From an uncultured Porphyromonas sp. (GTDB lineage: Bacteria > Bacteroidota > Bacteroidia > Bacteroidales > Porphyromonadaceae), in assembly GCF_947254915.1 (NCBI RefSeq), contig NZ_CAMYEZ010000078.1, positions 1 to 10,744 on the forward strand: a DNA stretch of 10,744 bases, given 5' to 3'. Positions 1-6,368 of this stretch are shown piece after piece. A program made the position numbers and the translations under genes. Position 1 is the stretch's first letter. Each line of letters begins with the position of its first letter. The notes beneath the pieces were generated by a model. It searched no databases and had not been told where the DNA came from. It saw only the letters and a list, made by a program, of their open reading frames with translations.

Positions 1-52
1 CGCAGCAAGGGTAGCGGGTTGTAGCGGCGCGATGCGGTTTGCTCGCCCTTTT

Positions 53-125
53 GCCTCTTTAGCTCAGTTGGTAGAGCACGTGATTTGTAATCTCGGGGTC
101 GTTGGTTCGAGTCCGACAAGAGGCT
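53..125 (+). tRNA. tRNA-Thr, anticodon TGT
   Basis: The 73 bases fold as a full cloverleaf. The acceptor stem pairs GCCTCTT (53-59) with AAGAGGC (118-124), and T125 is the discriminator base. The D arm is GCTC/GAGC around AGTTGGTA. The anticodon loop TTTGTAA (84-90) has TGT at 86-88, which reads ACA threonine codons. The T arm is GTTGG-TTCGAGT-CCGAC. The anticodon stem CGTGA/TCTCG has one T-T mismatch, which I recall in other Bacteroidota tRNA-Thr genes. No CCA is encoded, so it must be added after transcription. No promoter is visible in the 52 bases to the left, so the gene may be the end of a longer transcript starting outside the window. Confidence 0.95.
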
Positions 126-164
126 CTCTCAAGGCTAGTCCTAGAGACCATATCTACAATTTAT

Positions 165-194
165 GAGCAGATTGCTAAGCTTAGCAGTCTGCTC
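165..194. other. 30-base near-perfect palindrome (stem-loop) after the tRNA
   Basis: GAGCAGA and TCTGCTC bracket the perfect 14-base palindrome TGCTAAGCTTAGCA, with one T-G wobble between them. The result is a stem of up to 13 pairs with a loop of about 4 bases, starting 40 bases after the tRNA. It could stop or trim the tRNA transcript, but the bases that follow (GCTTTGTGT) are not a real T-run, so calling it an intrinsic terminator would go beyond the evidence. Confidence 0.6.
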
Positions 195-215
195 GCTTTG
201 TGTATACAGATCCGC

Positions 216-250
216 CATCGCCTAGCGCAAGCCTTAGCATCTAGGCGATG
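216..250. other. 10-bp inverted repeat (stem-loop)
   Basis: CATCGCCTAG (216-225) pairs perfectly with CTAGGCGATG (241-250) across a 15-base loop. It stands between the palindrome at 165-194 and the terminator at 256-308. There is no T-run directly after it on either strand. Its role is unknown; it may add structure to the 3' ends of the transcripts that meet here. Confidence 0.55.
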
Positions 251-255
251 CCTAT

Positions 256-308
256 AAAAAAGGTGGCGAGCACCTCACGATCGAGGGACTCGCCACCGTT
301 TTCTTTTT
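256..308. terminator. Bidirectional rho-independent terminator
   Basis: GGTGGCGAG (262-270) pairs with CTCGCCACC (289-297), a 9-bp GC-rich stem. The 18-base loop contains a further short pairing, CCTC with GAGG. On the plus strand the stem is followed by TTTTCTTTTT (299-308). On the minus strand it is followed by six T (complement of the A-run 256-261). It can therefore end rightward transcription coming from the tRNA and leftward transcription of the large secreted-protein gene, whose stop lies about 85 bases away. Confidence 0.88.
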
Positions 309-328
309 CGGAAGAGAGCTCTACTTAC

Positions 329-357
329 TCACACATTAGAGGAGATCCTCCGTGTGA
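329..357. other. Imperfect stem-loop in the 3' untranslated region of the LRR gene
   Basis: TCACAC (329-334) pairs with GTGTGA (352-357). After an internal bulge, GAGG (339-342) pairs with CCTC (347-350). It lies between the stop codon of the leftward gene and its terminator, so it would be transcribed as part of that mRNA's 3' end and could protect it from exonucleases. No T-run follows. The function is inferred only from position. Confidence 0.35.
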
Positions 358-381
358 TCTGAGAGCTTCTTGCCTCTAGAC

Positions 382-3300
382 TTACTGCTTGACCACTAGA
401 CGGTCAGCACCAGACACGCGTACCACATAGGTACCAGCGGGATAGCTGGCAAGGCTGACCACAGCGCTACCCGTAGCGTCTGTACGAGCCGTACCAACGA
501 GCGCACCCGTCAGGTCGTAGAGCTGGATGTTGCTATCAGCGCCTGCACCTACCACATGGAGTAGCTCCTGCGTGGGGTTCGGATAGAGCTGTATGTTGAG
601 CGCATCGACGGCAGCGACAGCAAGAGTGGCATCCTCAACGATATGGCCAAAGATACTCCAACCCTTAGCCTTGCTGTAAGCCTCCTTAGCGCCTTCCTTA
701 ACATAGAGCGTAGCATCCTCGGGGGCGTAAATATCCTTAAAGGTTGCCTCATTGATGACGGGCGGCTCTACACTATAAGCGTAGACATTGCTGATAATCT
801 GACAAGCAACAAACGTATTAGCCTCTATCGAGCAACCAGCTGGGATATGCACCTCCTTGAGTGCCGAAGCGAGTCCGAAGGCTCCCTTGCCAAAGGAAGT
901 GCAACTAGGCATGTAAGGCACCTTCTCAAGCGAGCGGTCATAGTAAAATGCGGAGTCGCCGACCGAGACAAGCTGAGGTGTGACACCCTCTGCCCAACCG
1001 AACGACTTCATAGCCCCATTGTAGGTAAGTGCCATCGCATCGATACGCTCTAGCGATGCGGGGAGCGTCAGCTCCTTGAGCTTAGGATTGTAAGCTAGAG
1101 CGAGGCGCGTGATCTCCTTGAGCCCTTCTGGGAGAGCTAGCTTATCCCCCTGTTCGATCGTTTGATTGCCTACAGGTAGGAAGAGCAGCTTCGAGCCATC
1201 TGCCGTGTAGAGGACACCCTTGACACTCTTAAGAGCCGTATTGCCCGTGGCAACCTCGACATCCGTCAAGTGTATAGGAGTTAGGAAGGCTCCTGGCTGT
1301 ATCGAAGTAACCTTAGCCCCTAGCGTGTAGCTGGTAGCCTTGAGACCCGATGGGTAAGCGATGAGCTTCGTCTGATCCTTGCTGTAGAGGACACCCTCTA
1401 TCGTTGAGAATGACTTATTAGCCTCTGGCACGACAAACTTCGTCAGAGCCGTGCAGAAGAGGAATGCACGATCACCGATGGCCTTGACCTTATTATTGAG
1501 CTTCAGCGAAGTCATCTGGATGGCGCCCTCGAAGGCTAGCGGAGCAATGTAAGTCACCTCATCAGGTAGGACTGCATCACCCTCGGCCTGCCACTTGTAT
1601 AGCACGCCATCGACGATCTCAGGCTTCTTATCCGTACTAGATGCTTTGCTGCAGACCATATTCACCTCGACATCCTCCTTGAGGCTCTCGATCGTGTAGG
1701 TCAGCTCACGATAGTTAGGCACCGTCTCATGACCGAGCTGCCACTCATCGACGGTGTAGCCCTCAGCGGGGTGTGCCGTAAAGACAAGCTTGCTACCAGC
1801 CTTGACTGCCTGACCCGTTTTGATCTCGACACCATTAGCCGTAGCGGTGAGCGTGCCAGTCTTCTCATTGAAAGAGGCAAACTTCACTCTAAAGCTCCCC
1901 TCGATACGGTCAAAGTCAACCTCTATCTCACGTGCATCGGGCACTTCGCAGCGATAGGTGGACTTACCATTCTGTCCCTCTATTGGCTTATACTTATCGC
2001 CACCGATCTCAATCTGCTCAAACCAGTCTCCGATGCGGTAGCCCTCCTTAGGCGTAGCGGTAAAGTTCAGCATCGTACCCACAGGCACACGAGCACCACG
2101 CTTCACCTCTGTACCGTCATCCAGTTTGCAGGTCAGTGTACCCATCTCTAGGTCTCGACTACGGAAGTAAACGTCAGCACCCTCTGGACGAGCCTCAAAG
2201 GTTACCTCGACATTTAGAGGACTGGTTAGGTCTTTGACCTCATAGAGTTGAGGGAACTTTGGATCTCCCTCAACAGCGACGACATCGCCATTGACACGCC
2301 ACTCCTTGATCTGCCACTCAACTCTAGGGCTCGCCTTAAAGCTAACAGAAGAGTGCTCTAGGAGCATCTCACCATCCTGGACGTTTCGCGCTCCAGTCGT
2401 CCAGACCTCCAGCTGACCATCGCCTATAGCCTTATAGGTTACCTTGTAGCGTTGCTGTGTCCCTGCGGGAGCACCGACGATGATCTGGCACTTCTTCAGC
2501 TTCTGCGCTAGCTCCGTCTTGATCGCCTCGCTAGCGACATAGACAGTTGTCGTCTCCTTGTCAGACCAAAGTTTCTCTAGACCAGAAACCGAATTGCTCA
2601 TGTGCAGGTCTACGACACGTAGCGAGCCCACACCGCTGAAAGATAACCAGTCCTTCTTGATACGCTCCAAGCGTGGCAGATAAAGCTCAGCGAGCTTAGT
2701 ACAGTTGACAAAAGCACCTGAGCCAATCTCCTTAACGTAAGGTAACTCTAGACGCTCTAGTGCTCCACAGCCAAAGATAGCGTTGTCGCCGATAGCCTTG
2801 CACTCCTCGCCAAGGGTCACCTTCTGGACACCTCCCGCCAATACTCGTAGCACACCATCAGCACGGGAGATAAGTGCGCCCTTAGCTGCGAGGTAGTTAG
2901 CGCAACCCTCCTCGAGCGTTAGCGAGGTGAGGCTGGTACTGTTTTGGAAGGGGTTGCCCACGATAGACTCGAGCGACTTGCCCAGTGAGAGCGAGGTCAG
3001 TGCATTCGCATTTTCAAAGGCCTTCTCTCCGATTGTCTTGATCATCGGCAGATCGAGTGCCTCCAGAGCCGTACAACCCTCGAAGCTGTGGCTACCCACG
3101 CTCTCTAGCTTAGGAGCCTTGATGGTTTTGATACCTATGCAGCCCCTGAAGGCGTTGTCACCGATCTTTGTCACTCCGTTAAGGTCTACGCTGGTGATAT
3201 CGGTATTGCTGACAGGGTCTGAGGAGCCCCATCCTTCAGGGTCATCGTCTCCAGGAGTGTAGAAGCAGTTTGCAGCAATCTCAGTCACCCCATCGGGTAT

Positions 3301-3417
3301 CCGGATAGCTCCAGTCGCATCACCCCACGAGGTCAATACGTTACCCGACACCGTCTGCGCGGCAAGAGCCGTCGCCGAGAGGACGAGTAGCAGTAGTAAG
3401 TTTGTTATCCGATTCAT
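382..3417 (-). CDS. Secreted BspA-type leucine-rich repeat protein with T9SS type A sorting domain
   Basis: About 1011 residues, probably exported and anchored on the cell surface, with a likely role in adhesion or protein binding. I chose the ATG at 3417 because it gives a clean signal peptide (MNRITNLLLLLVLSATALAA, cleavage near residue 20); an in-frame ATG 17 codons upstream would bury it. Domains as read: BspA/TpLRR repeats at about 43-280 (recurring patterns such as IGDNAFRGC and VGSHSFEGCTALEAL); three modules of about 80-90 residues at about 324-408, 414-503 and 508-588, each with a GY-x-W-like core (EGYRIGDW, EGYTVDEW), resembling divergent InlB B-repeats; a second LRR block at about 600-930; and a C-terminal domain at about 940-1011 with LYPNPT, PAGTYVVRV and a basic end, typical of T9SS type A cargo. 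T9SS sorting normally ends in removal of this tail. The gene appears monocistronic, with its own promoter near 3540 and a terminator at 256-308. The ligand cannot be predicted. Confidence 0.9.
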   Translation of the reverse strand: MNRITNLLLLLVLSATALAAQTVSGNVLTSWGDATGAIRIPDGVTEIAANCFYTPGDDDPEGWGSSDPVSNTDITSVDLNGVTKIGDNAFRGCIGIKTIKAPKLESVGSHSFEGCTALEALDLPMIKTIGEKAFENANALTSLSLGKSLESIVGNPFQNSTSLTSLTLEEGCANYLAAKGALISRADGVLRVLAGGVQKVTLGEECKAIGDNAIFGCGALERLELPYVKEIGSGAFVNCTKLAELYLPRLERIKKDWLSFSGVGSLRVVDLHMSNSVSGLEKLWSDKETTTVYVASEAIKTELAQKLKKCQIIVGAPAGTQQRYKVTYKAIGDGQLEVWTTGARNVQDGEMLLEHSSVSFKASPRVEWQIKEWRVNGDVVAVEGDPKFPQLYEVKDLTSPLNVEVTFEARPEGADVYFRSRDLEMGTLTCKLDDGTEVKRGARVPVGTMLNFTATPKEGYRIGDWFEQIEIGGDKYKPIEGQNGKSTYRCEVPDAREIEVDFDRIEGSFRVKFASFNEKTGTLTATANGVEIKTGQAVKAGSKLVFTAHPAEGYTVDEWQLGHETVPNYRELTYTIESLKEDVEVNMVCSKASSTDKKPEIVDGVLYKWQAEGDAVLPDEVTYIAPLAFEGAIQMTSLKLNNKVKAIGDRAFLFCTALTKFVVPEANKSFSTIEGVLYSKDQTKLIAYPSGLKATSYTLGAKVTSIQPGAFLTPIHLTDVEVATGNTALKSVKGVLYTADGSKLLFLPVGNQTIEQGDKLALPEGLKEITRLALAYNPKLKELTLPASLERIDAMALTYNGAMKSFGWAEGVTPQLVSVGDSAFYYDRSLEKVPYMPSCTSFGKGAFGLASALKEVHIPAGCSIEANTFVACQIISNVYAYSVEPPVINEATFKDIYAPEDATLYVKEGAKEAYSKAKGWSIFGHIVEDATLAVAAVDALNIQLYPNPTQELLHVVGAGADSNIQLYDLTGALVGTARTDATGSAVVSLASYPAGTYVVRVSGADRLVVKQ

Positions 3418-3535
3418 AAAGTAATCTGTTAGTGAAACATTAAATAGTAGTGTACGGCAGCTCCCCAAAAACGATGCGGAGCTCCCTAGACTAAGCGCTG
3501 GGAGAATTTACAATCACTACAAAGCGCTAGAATGA

Positions 3536-3559
3536 CAAAGATACAAAAAAGAGATTAGA
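3536..3559 (-). promoter_or_regulatory. Promoter of the LRR/T9SS protein gene
   Basis: On the minus strand TATCTTTG (3543-3536) matches the Bacteroidota -7 consensus TAnnTTTG exactly. It is preceded by a T-run ending in G and, 7 bases upstream, by TCTAATCTC (3559-3551). Transcription would start near 3530, leaving a leader of about 110 bases before the ATG at 3417. No TTG-type -33 box is seen at the usual distance; TCTAATCTC sits closer to the -7 box instead. The same arrangement recurs at 3917-3940 on the other strand. Confidence 0.65.
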
Positions 3560-3611
3560 AGTGAGAGGATAGAGATTAGAGAATTACGAGCTCCCTCAAA
3601 CCTCTAATCTC
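3551..3611. repeat. Cluster of TCTAATCTC/GAGATTAGA copies with a 10-bp inverted repeat
   Basis: GAGATTAGA occurs at 3551-3559 and 3572-3580, 21 bases apart, and its complement TCTAATCTC at 3603-3611. GAGATTAGAG (3572-3581) and CTCTAATCTC (3602-3611) form a perfect 10-bp stem with a 20-base loop. Two further copies lie at 3903-3911 and 3917-3925 next to the rightward promoter. The copies could be a regulator's binding sites or a simple low-complexity repeat. Confidence 0.6.
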
Positions 3612-3650
3612 AAATCTCTTCTCTACCGAGGAAATCGGAAAGCTCCACGG

Positions 3651-3757
3651 AGCAAACGAACTTTCCCCACGGAGGGCCGAAATGAAACTTCGGAAGAATG
3701 AAATGAAACTTCGGAAGAAGCAAATCAAAGTTCCGAAGAATTTTTTCGCTCCTCCGT
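3651..3757. repeat. Dispersed intergenic repeat cassette, copy A, with 3 x 21-base tandem array
   Basis: Three head-to-tail units of 21 bases lie at 3679-3699, 3700-3720 and 3721-3741. Units 1 and 2 read GAAATGAAACTTCGG then AAGAAT/AAGAAG; unit 3 is diverged (CAAATCAAAGTTCCG then AAGAAT). The array is preceded by CCCCACGGAGG, and short palindromes surround it (CTCC-AC-GGAG at 3643-3652; TCCTC-CGTA-GAGGA at 3750-3763; CCTCGAGG at 3795-3802). A homologous cassette with the same order and the same diverged third unit is at 10511-10616. Because 21 is a multiple of 3 and the unit has no stop in some frames, both strands look open here (FFRSFIS heptads on minus, a lysine-rich 25-codon frame on plus at 3682-3759). 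I do not call a gene. Confidence 0.8.
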
Positions 3758-3916
3758 AGAGGATTTCTATTTTATACTGAGGCATTTTCAATTTCCTCGA
3801 GGGTGTGGATTGAGTGGTGGTGATTGGTTGTCAGTGGCTGGCGGGCGGTTAGCTAGAGGCATCGGAGCTATCAGAGCCATCTGAGTGATCGGATTTCTAA
3901 CTTCTAATCTCTAACG

Positions 3917-3940
3917 TCTAATCTCTTTTTCGTATCTTTG
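3917..3940 (+). promoter_or_regulatory. Promoter of the L,D-transpeptidase-like gene
   Basis: TATCTTTG (3933-3940) is a perfect TAnnTTTG -7 box. TCTAATCTC (3917-3925) stands exactly 7 bases upstream across TTTTTCG. This mirrors the divergent promoter at 3536-3559 almost base for base. The box ends only 8 bases before the first possible ATG (3949), so the start site would fall near 3944-3948, and translation is either leaderless or begins at the next ATG (3967). Confidence 0.65.
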
Positions 3941-3948
3941 GCGCGTTA

Positions 3949-4743
3949 ATGAGCCTTTTACTAGATATGCACACGCTTCACTGCCCTTCACTCAAATGGT
4001 TGATCCTCTTAATGATACTCGTGCCTAGCTATATGGCGGGATCCGACGTATCGCTGTGGGATATACCGCCTACGGGACACCGTGTGACGGTCGTACCCTC
4101 CTCGGCTGAGCGACAGCAGATCAATCAGCTTTACCAGCAGATGGGACTGGAGGGAAGGCTTTCGTTTGAAGCCTTTAGCCTAGGTGTGCGGGGGTACAAT
4201 CAGATCCCCAACAAGCATCGCTCACGGCTTACCATTGTGGACTTCTCCAAGCCCTCGACTCAGGAGCGCATGTTTGTCATCGATATGGAGCAGGGCAAGC
4301 TCCTCTACGCTACGCTCTGTGCGCATGGACGTGGTAGCGGGGAGAACTACGCTACCTCTTTTTCCAATCAACCAGACTCACATCAGAGCTCTCTGGGCTT
4401 CTACCTAACCAATGAGACTTACACTGGGAGCAACGGCTACTCGCTACGTCTCGATGGACTGGAGCGTGGGTACAACGATCAGGCGCGAGCTCGTGCCATC
4501 GTCGTGCACGGTGCTGCCTATGTGAATGATCAGATCATCCGACAGGGACGTCTCGGACGTAGCTACGGTTGCCCTGCGGTGCCTCGTGCACTGGCGCGTC
4601 CGATTATTGATGCGATCAAGGGGGGAAGCGTCCTATACATCTACGCCAATCGTCCTGACTACCTTGCCCAGAGCTTAGTACCTCGCTCCCAGATGGATCC
4701 TACCCTCACCAATCAGGACAGTCGCACGCAGCTGGTCAACTAG
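3949..4743 (+). CDS. Exported L,D-transpeptidase-like protein (YkuD_2 family)
   Basis: 264 residues from the first ATG, or 258 from the ATG at 3967, which gives a more typical signal peptide beginning MHTLHCPSLK. The hydrophobic stretch at about 17-29 should export the protein to the periplasm; no lipobox cysteine is seen. The conserved catalytic region is at about 181-232: VVHGAAYV with His187-Gly188, then SYGCPAVP with the predicted nucleophile Cys208, followed by a GGSVLYIY strand. This is the HG...S-x-GC signature of L,D-transpeptidases, which make or edit 3-3 peptide cross-links or attach proteins to peptidoglycan. The earlier segment TIVDFSKPSTQERMFVID at about 95-112 is a strand-rich stretch typical of the fold. 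The gene stands alone between a divergent neighbour and a convergent operon, so context adds nothing about its substrate. Family assignment is firm; actual activity is inferred. Confidence 0.87.
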   Translation: MSLLLDMHTLHCPSLKWLILLMILVPSYMAGSDVSLWDIPPTGHRVTVVPSSAERQQINQLYQQMGLEGRLSFEAFSLGVRGYNQIPNKHRSRLTIVDFSKPSTQERMFVIDMEQGKLLYATLCAHGRGSGENYATSFSNQPDSHQSSLGFYLTNETYTGSNGYSLRLDGLERGYNDQARARAIVVHGAAYVNDQIIRQGRLGRSYGCPAVPRALARPIIDAIKGGSVLYIYANRPDYLAQSLVPRSQMDPTLTNQDSRTQLVN

Positions 4744-6368
4744 CTCAGCGTCATCATCTGACGGTAAGCCTCTATATAATAGTCGTAATAGTGTGTCCAG
4801 AGCGCTTGGGAGGCGGTCTGTTGAGCTTGCTTGTAGCACGTCTTTGGGAGCCCTGCGGTAGCTTGCTCTAGAATCATTGCTAGAGCTTGCGTCACAAAGG
4901 CGTCGTCATGGTCACGACGTGGGATAACCTGCACGCCGTGCTGCAGGCTATCTGTAGCAGGCTCGCCATAAAGATCGAGGATAGCCTGACCAAAGCCAGA
5001 CAAGTCGGTCGTCACCGTCGGCACGCCATAGGCGATGCTCTCCAGTGGTGTGTAGCCCCACGGCTCATAGTACGAGGGGAAGAGCGTCAGATCGAGGGCG
5101 CTCAGCAGATCATAATAAGGAAGGTCTAGGATGCCGTCGTGACCATCGAGGTAGGTGGGCACGAAGATTGGGTAGATGCGCTGCGCCGTCGCTCCTCTCT
5201 TGAAGAGTTCGCCGAGGCGTCCGGCGAGGGTGTCCTCCCGCAGGTTGTGTAGCCAATGCGTTAGGTAAGGGTACTCTAGCGGGGTCGTGCTACTCTCTGG
5301 GTTGGGATCGCTTAGTAGATAAGCAAGGTCAGCTCTTGGCTCGGCAACCCAAGCGGGATTGAAGAAGTAAAGGATGAGATCTGACGAAAGCTTCGCTTGC
5401 TGCTGGAGTAGACTTTCCAGCGAGTTGACGATGAGGTCGATCCCTTTGTTGCGATACTCGTAGCGTCCCGAGGTAGCGACGAGTGTCGTGCCCTTAGGAT
5501 CAAAGGTTTTGCCATAGAGCTGGCTGGCAACGTCTATTAGTCGCTGACGAGCTTTCGTCTTAAAGCGGCTTGTGGACAATGCGTGGAAGCCATTCGGCAA
5601 GATCACCGGCGTGCGCTCCAAGAGCTGTGTACACTCCAGAGCGGTTACCTCGCTGACCGTCGCAAAGACGGTGGCGGTATGGGCGGCCACCTTCTCTAGC
5701 GCATGCTTCGCCTCAACATGCAGTTCGCTCGCCATCTGGTCTCCGTGGTAGCCCGCGAAGTATCGGTAAAGATCCTTGCCATTGCTACAGATAGAGCGCC
5801 CGACGGTCGTGGCGTGGGTGATGAAGAGCGAGCGCAGATTGGGCTGTTGCAGGCGATGATAGAGCAGTCCCATGCCAGTGATCCACTCATTATAAATAGC
5901 TATCGGCTGATTCCCAGGCAATGCGAGCTGTGGGGTCACAGCAAGCAGTGTCGCTGCCGCAGCAACGGCAAAGAGACAGGAGTCGTCATAGTCACCATAG
6001 CCGAGGTCGGACTGGATGCCGTACTGCTGCCACATGAGGTAGTAGAGTTGATTACGGACTGTGGCGAGCGGCTTGTAGTCCACGAGGATCGTTTGCGCTT
6101 CGCCCCCAGGCGTAAGCCAGTAGCCCTGCGTGATCGGTAGCTCTACACCCAGTAGCGAGATGTGACTAGGCAGGGTGATACAAAAGGTCTCCGCGCGAAA
6201 GTCTACCATCTCCTCCATCGGTCGAAGGCGGGGACCGACGAAAAGAACCTGCTCAGCCCCGTGGCGAAGCATCATTTCGCCCGCTCGTGACGAGAGGACG
6301 GTGTAGATGCCGCCCACCTTGTTGGCGACCTCCCACGAAACCTCCGAGATAAAGTATCGATCACTCAT
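4740..6368 (-). CDS. Glycogen synthase, GT3 (eukaryotic-like) family
   Basis: 542 residues. It transfers glucose from a nucleotide sugar to the non-reducing end of an alpha-1,4-glucan in the cytoplasm. N-terminal EVANKVGGIYTV (residues 13-24 in part) is the sugar-nucleotide glycine loop. YNEWITG (159-165), THATTVGR (184-191) and GRYEYRNKGID (301-311) match conserved GT3 blocks, the last being close to the GRYEF-x-NKG-x-D of yeast and animal glycogen synthases. Glu435 and Glu443 in SYYEPWGYTPLE form the E-x7-E motif of retaining GT-B enzymes. Bacterial GlgA belongs to GT5 and uses ADP-glucose; GT3 enzymes usually use UDP-glucose, so UDP-glucose is the likely donor here (inferred). It is the last gene of the operon. 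Its ATG (6368-6366) overlaps the end of the HEAT-repeat gene by 8 bases, suggesting translational coupling. Its stop overlaps that of the convergent gene. Confidence 0.92.
   Translation of the reverse strand: MSDRYFISEVSWEVANKVGGIYTVLSSRAGEMMLRHGAEQVLFVGPRLRPMEEMVDFRAETFCITLPSHISLLGVELPITQGYWLTPGGEAQTILVDYKPLATVRNQLYYLMWQQYGIQSDLGYGDYDDSCLFAVAAAATLLAVTPQLALPGNQPIAIYNEWITGMGLLYHRLQQPNLRSLFITHATTVGRSICSNGKDLYRYFAGYHGDQMASELHVEAKHALEKVAAHTATVFATVSEVTALECTQLLERTPVILPNGFHALSTSRFKTKARQRLIDVASQLYGKTFDPKGTTLVATSGRYEYRNKGIDLIVNSLESLLQQQAKLSSDLILYFFNPAWVAEPRADLAYLLSDPNPESSTTPLEYPYLTHWLHNLREDTLAGRLGELFKRGATAQRIYPIFVPTYLDGHDGILDLPYYDLLSALDLTLFPSYYEPWGYTPLESIAYGVPTVTTDLSGFGQAILDLYGEPATDSLQHGVQVIPRRDHDDAFVTQALAMILEQATAGLPKTCYKQAQQTASQALWTHYYDYYIEAYRQMMTLS

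Noticed and set aside
1..24. Possible 3' end of a gene entering from the left (frame ending RSKGSGL at a TAG)
   Set aside because: Eight codons carry no evidence, and another frame also ends nearby, so no gene end can be assigned.
3418..3468. Upstream ATG extending the LRR protein by 17 codons
   Set aside because: The extension would put polar residues in front of a clean signal peptide; the ATG at 3417 is better.
3679..3741. Possible CRISPR array
   Set aside because: The three 21-base units are directly adjacent with no spacers, and no cas genes are present.
3576..3791. 71-codon minus-strand frame with FFRSFIS heptads
   Set aside because: It is the translation of the 21-base repeat cassette, overlaps the promoter-side repeats and has no recognisable domain. 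The similar frame at 10484-10690 shares only the repeat part.
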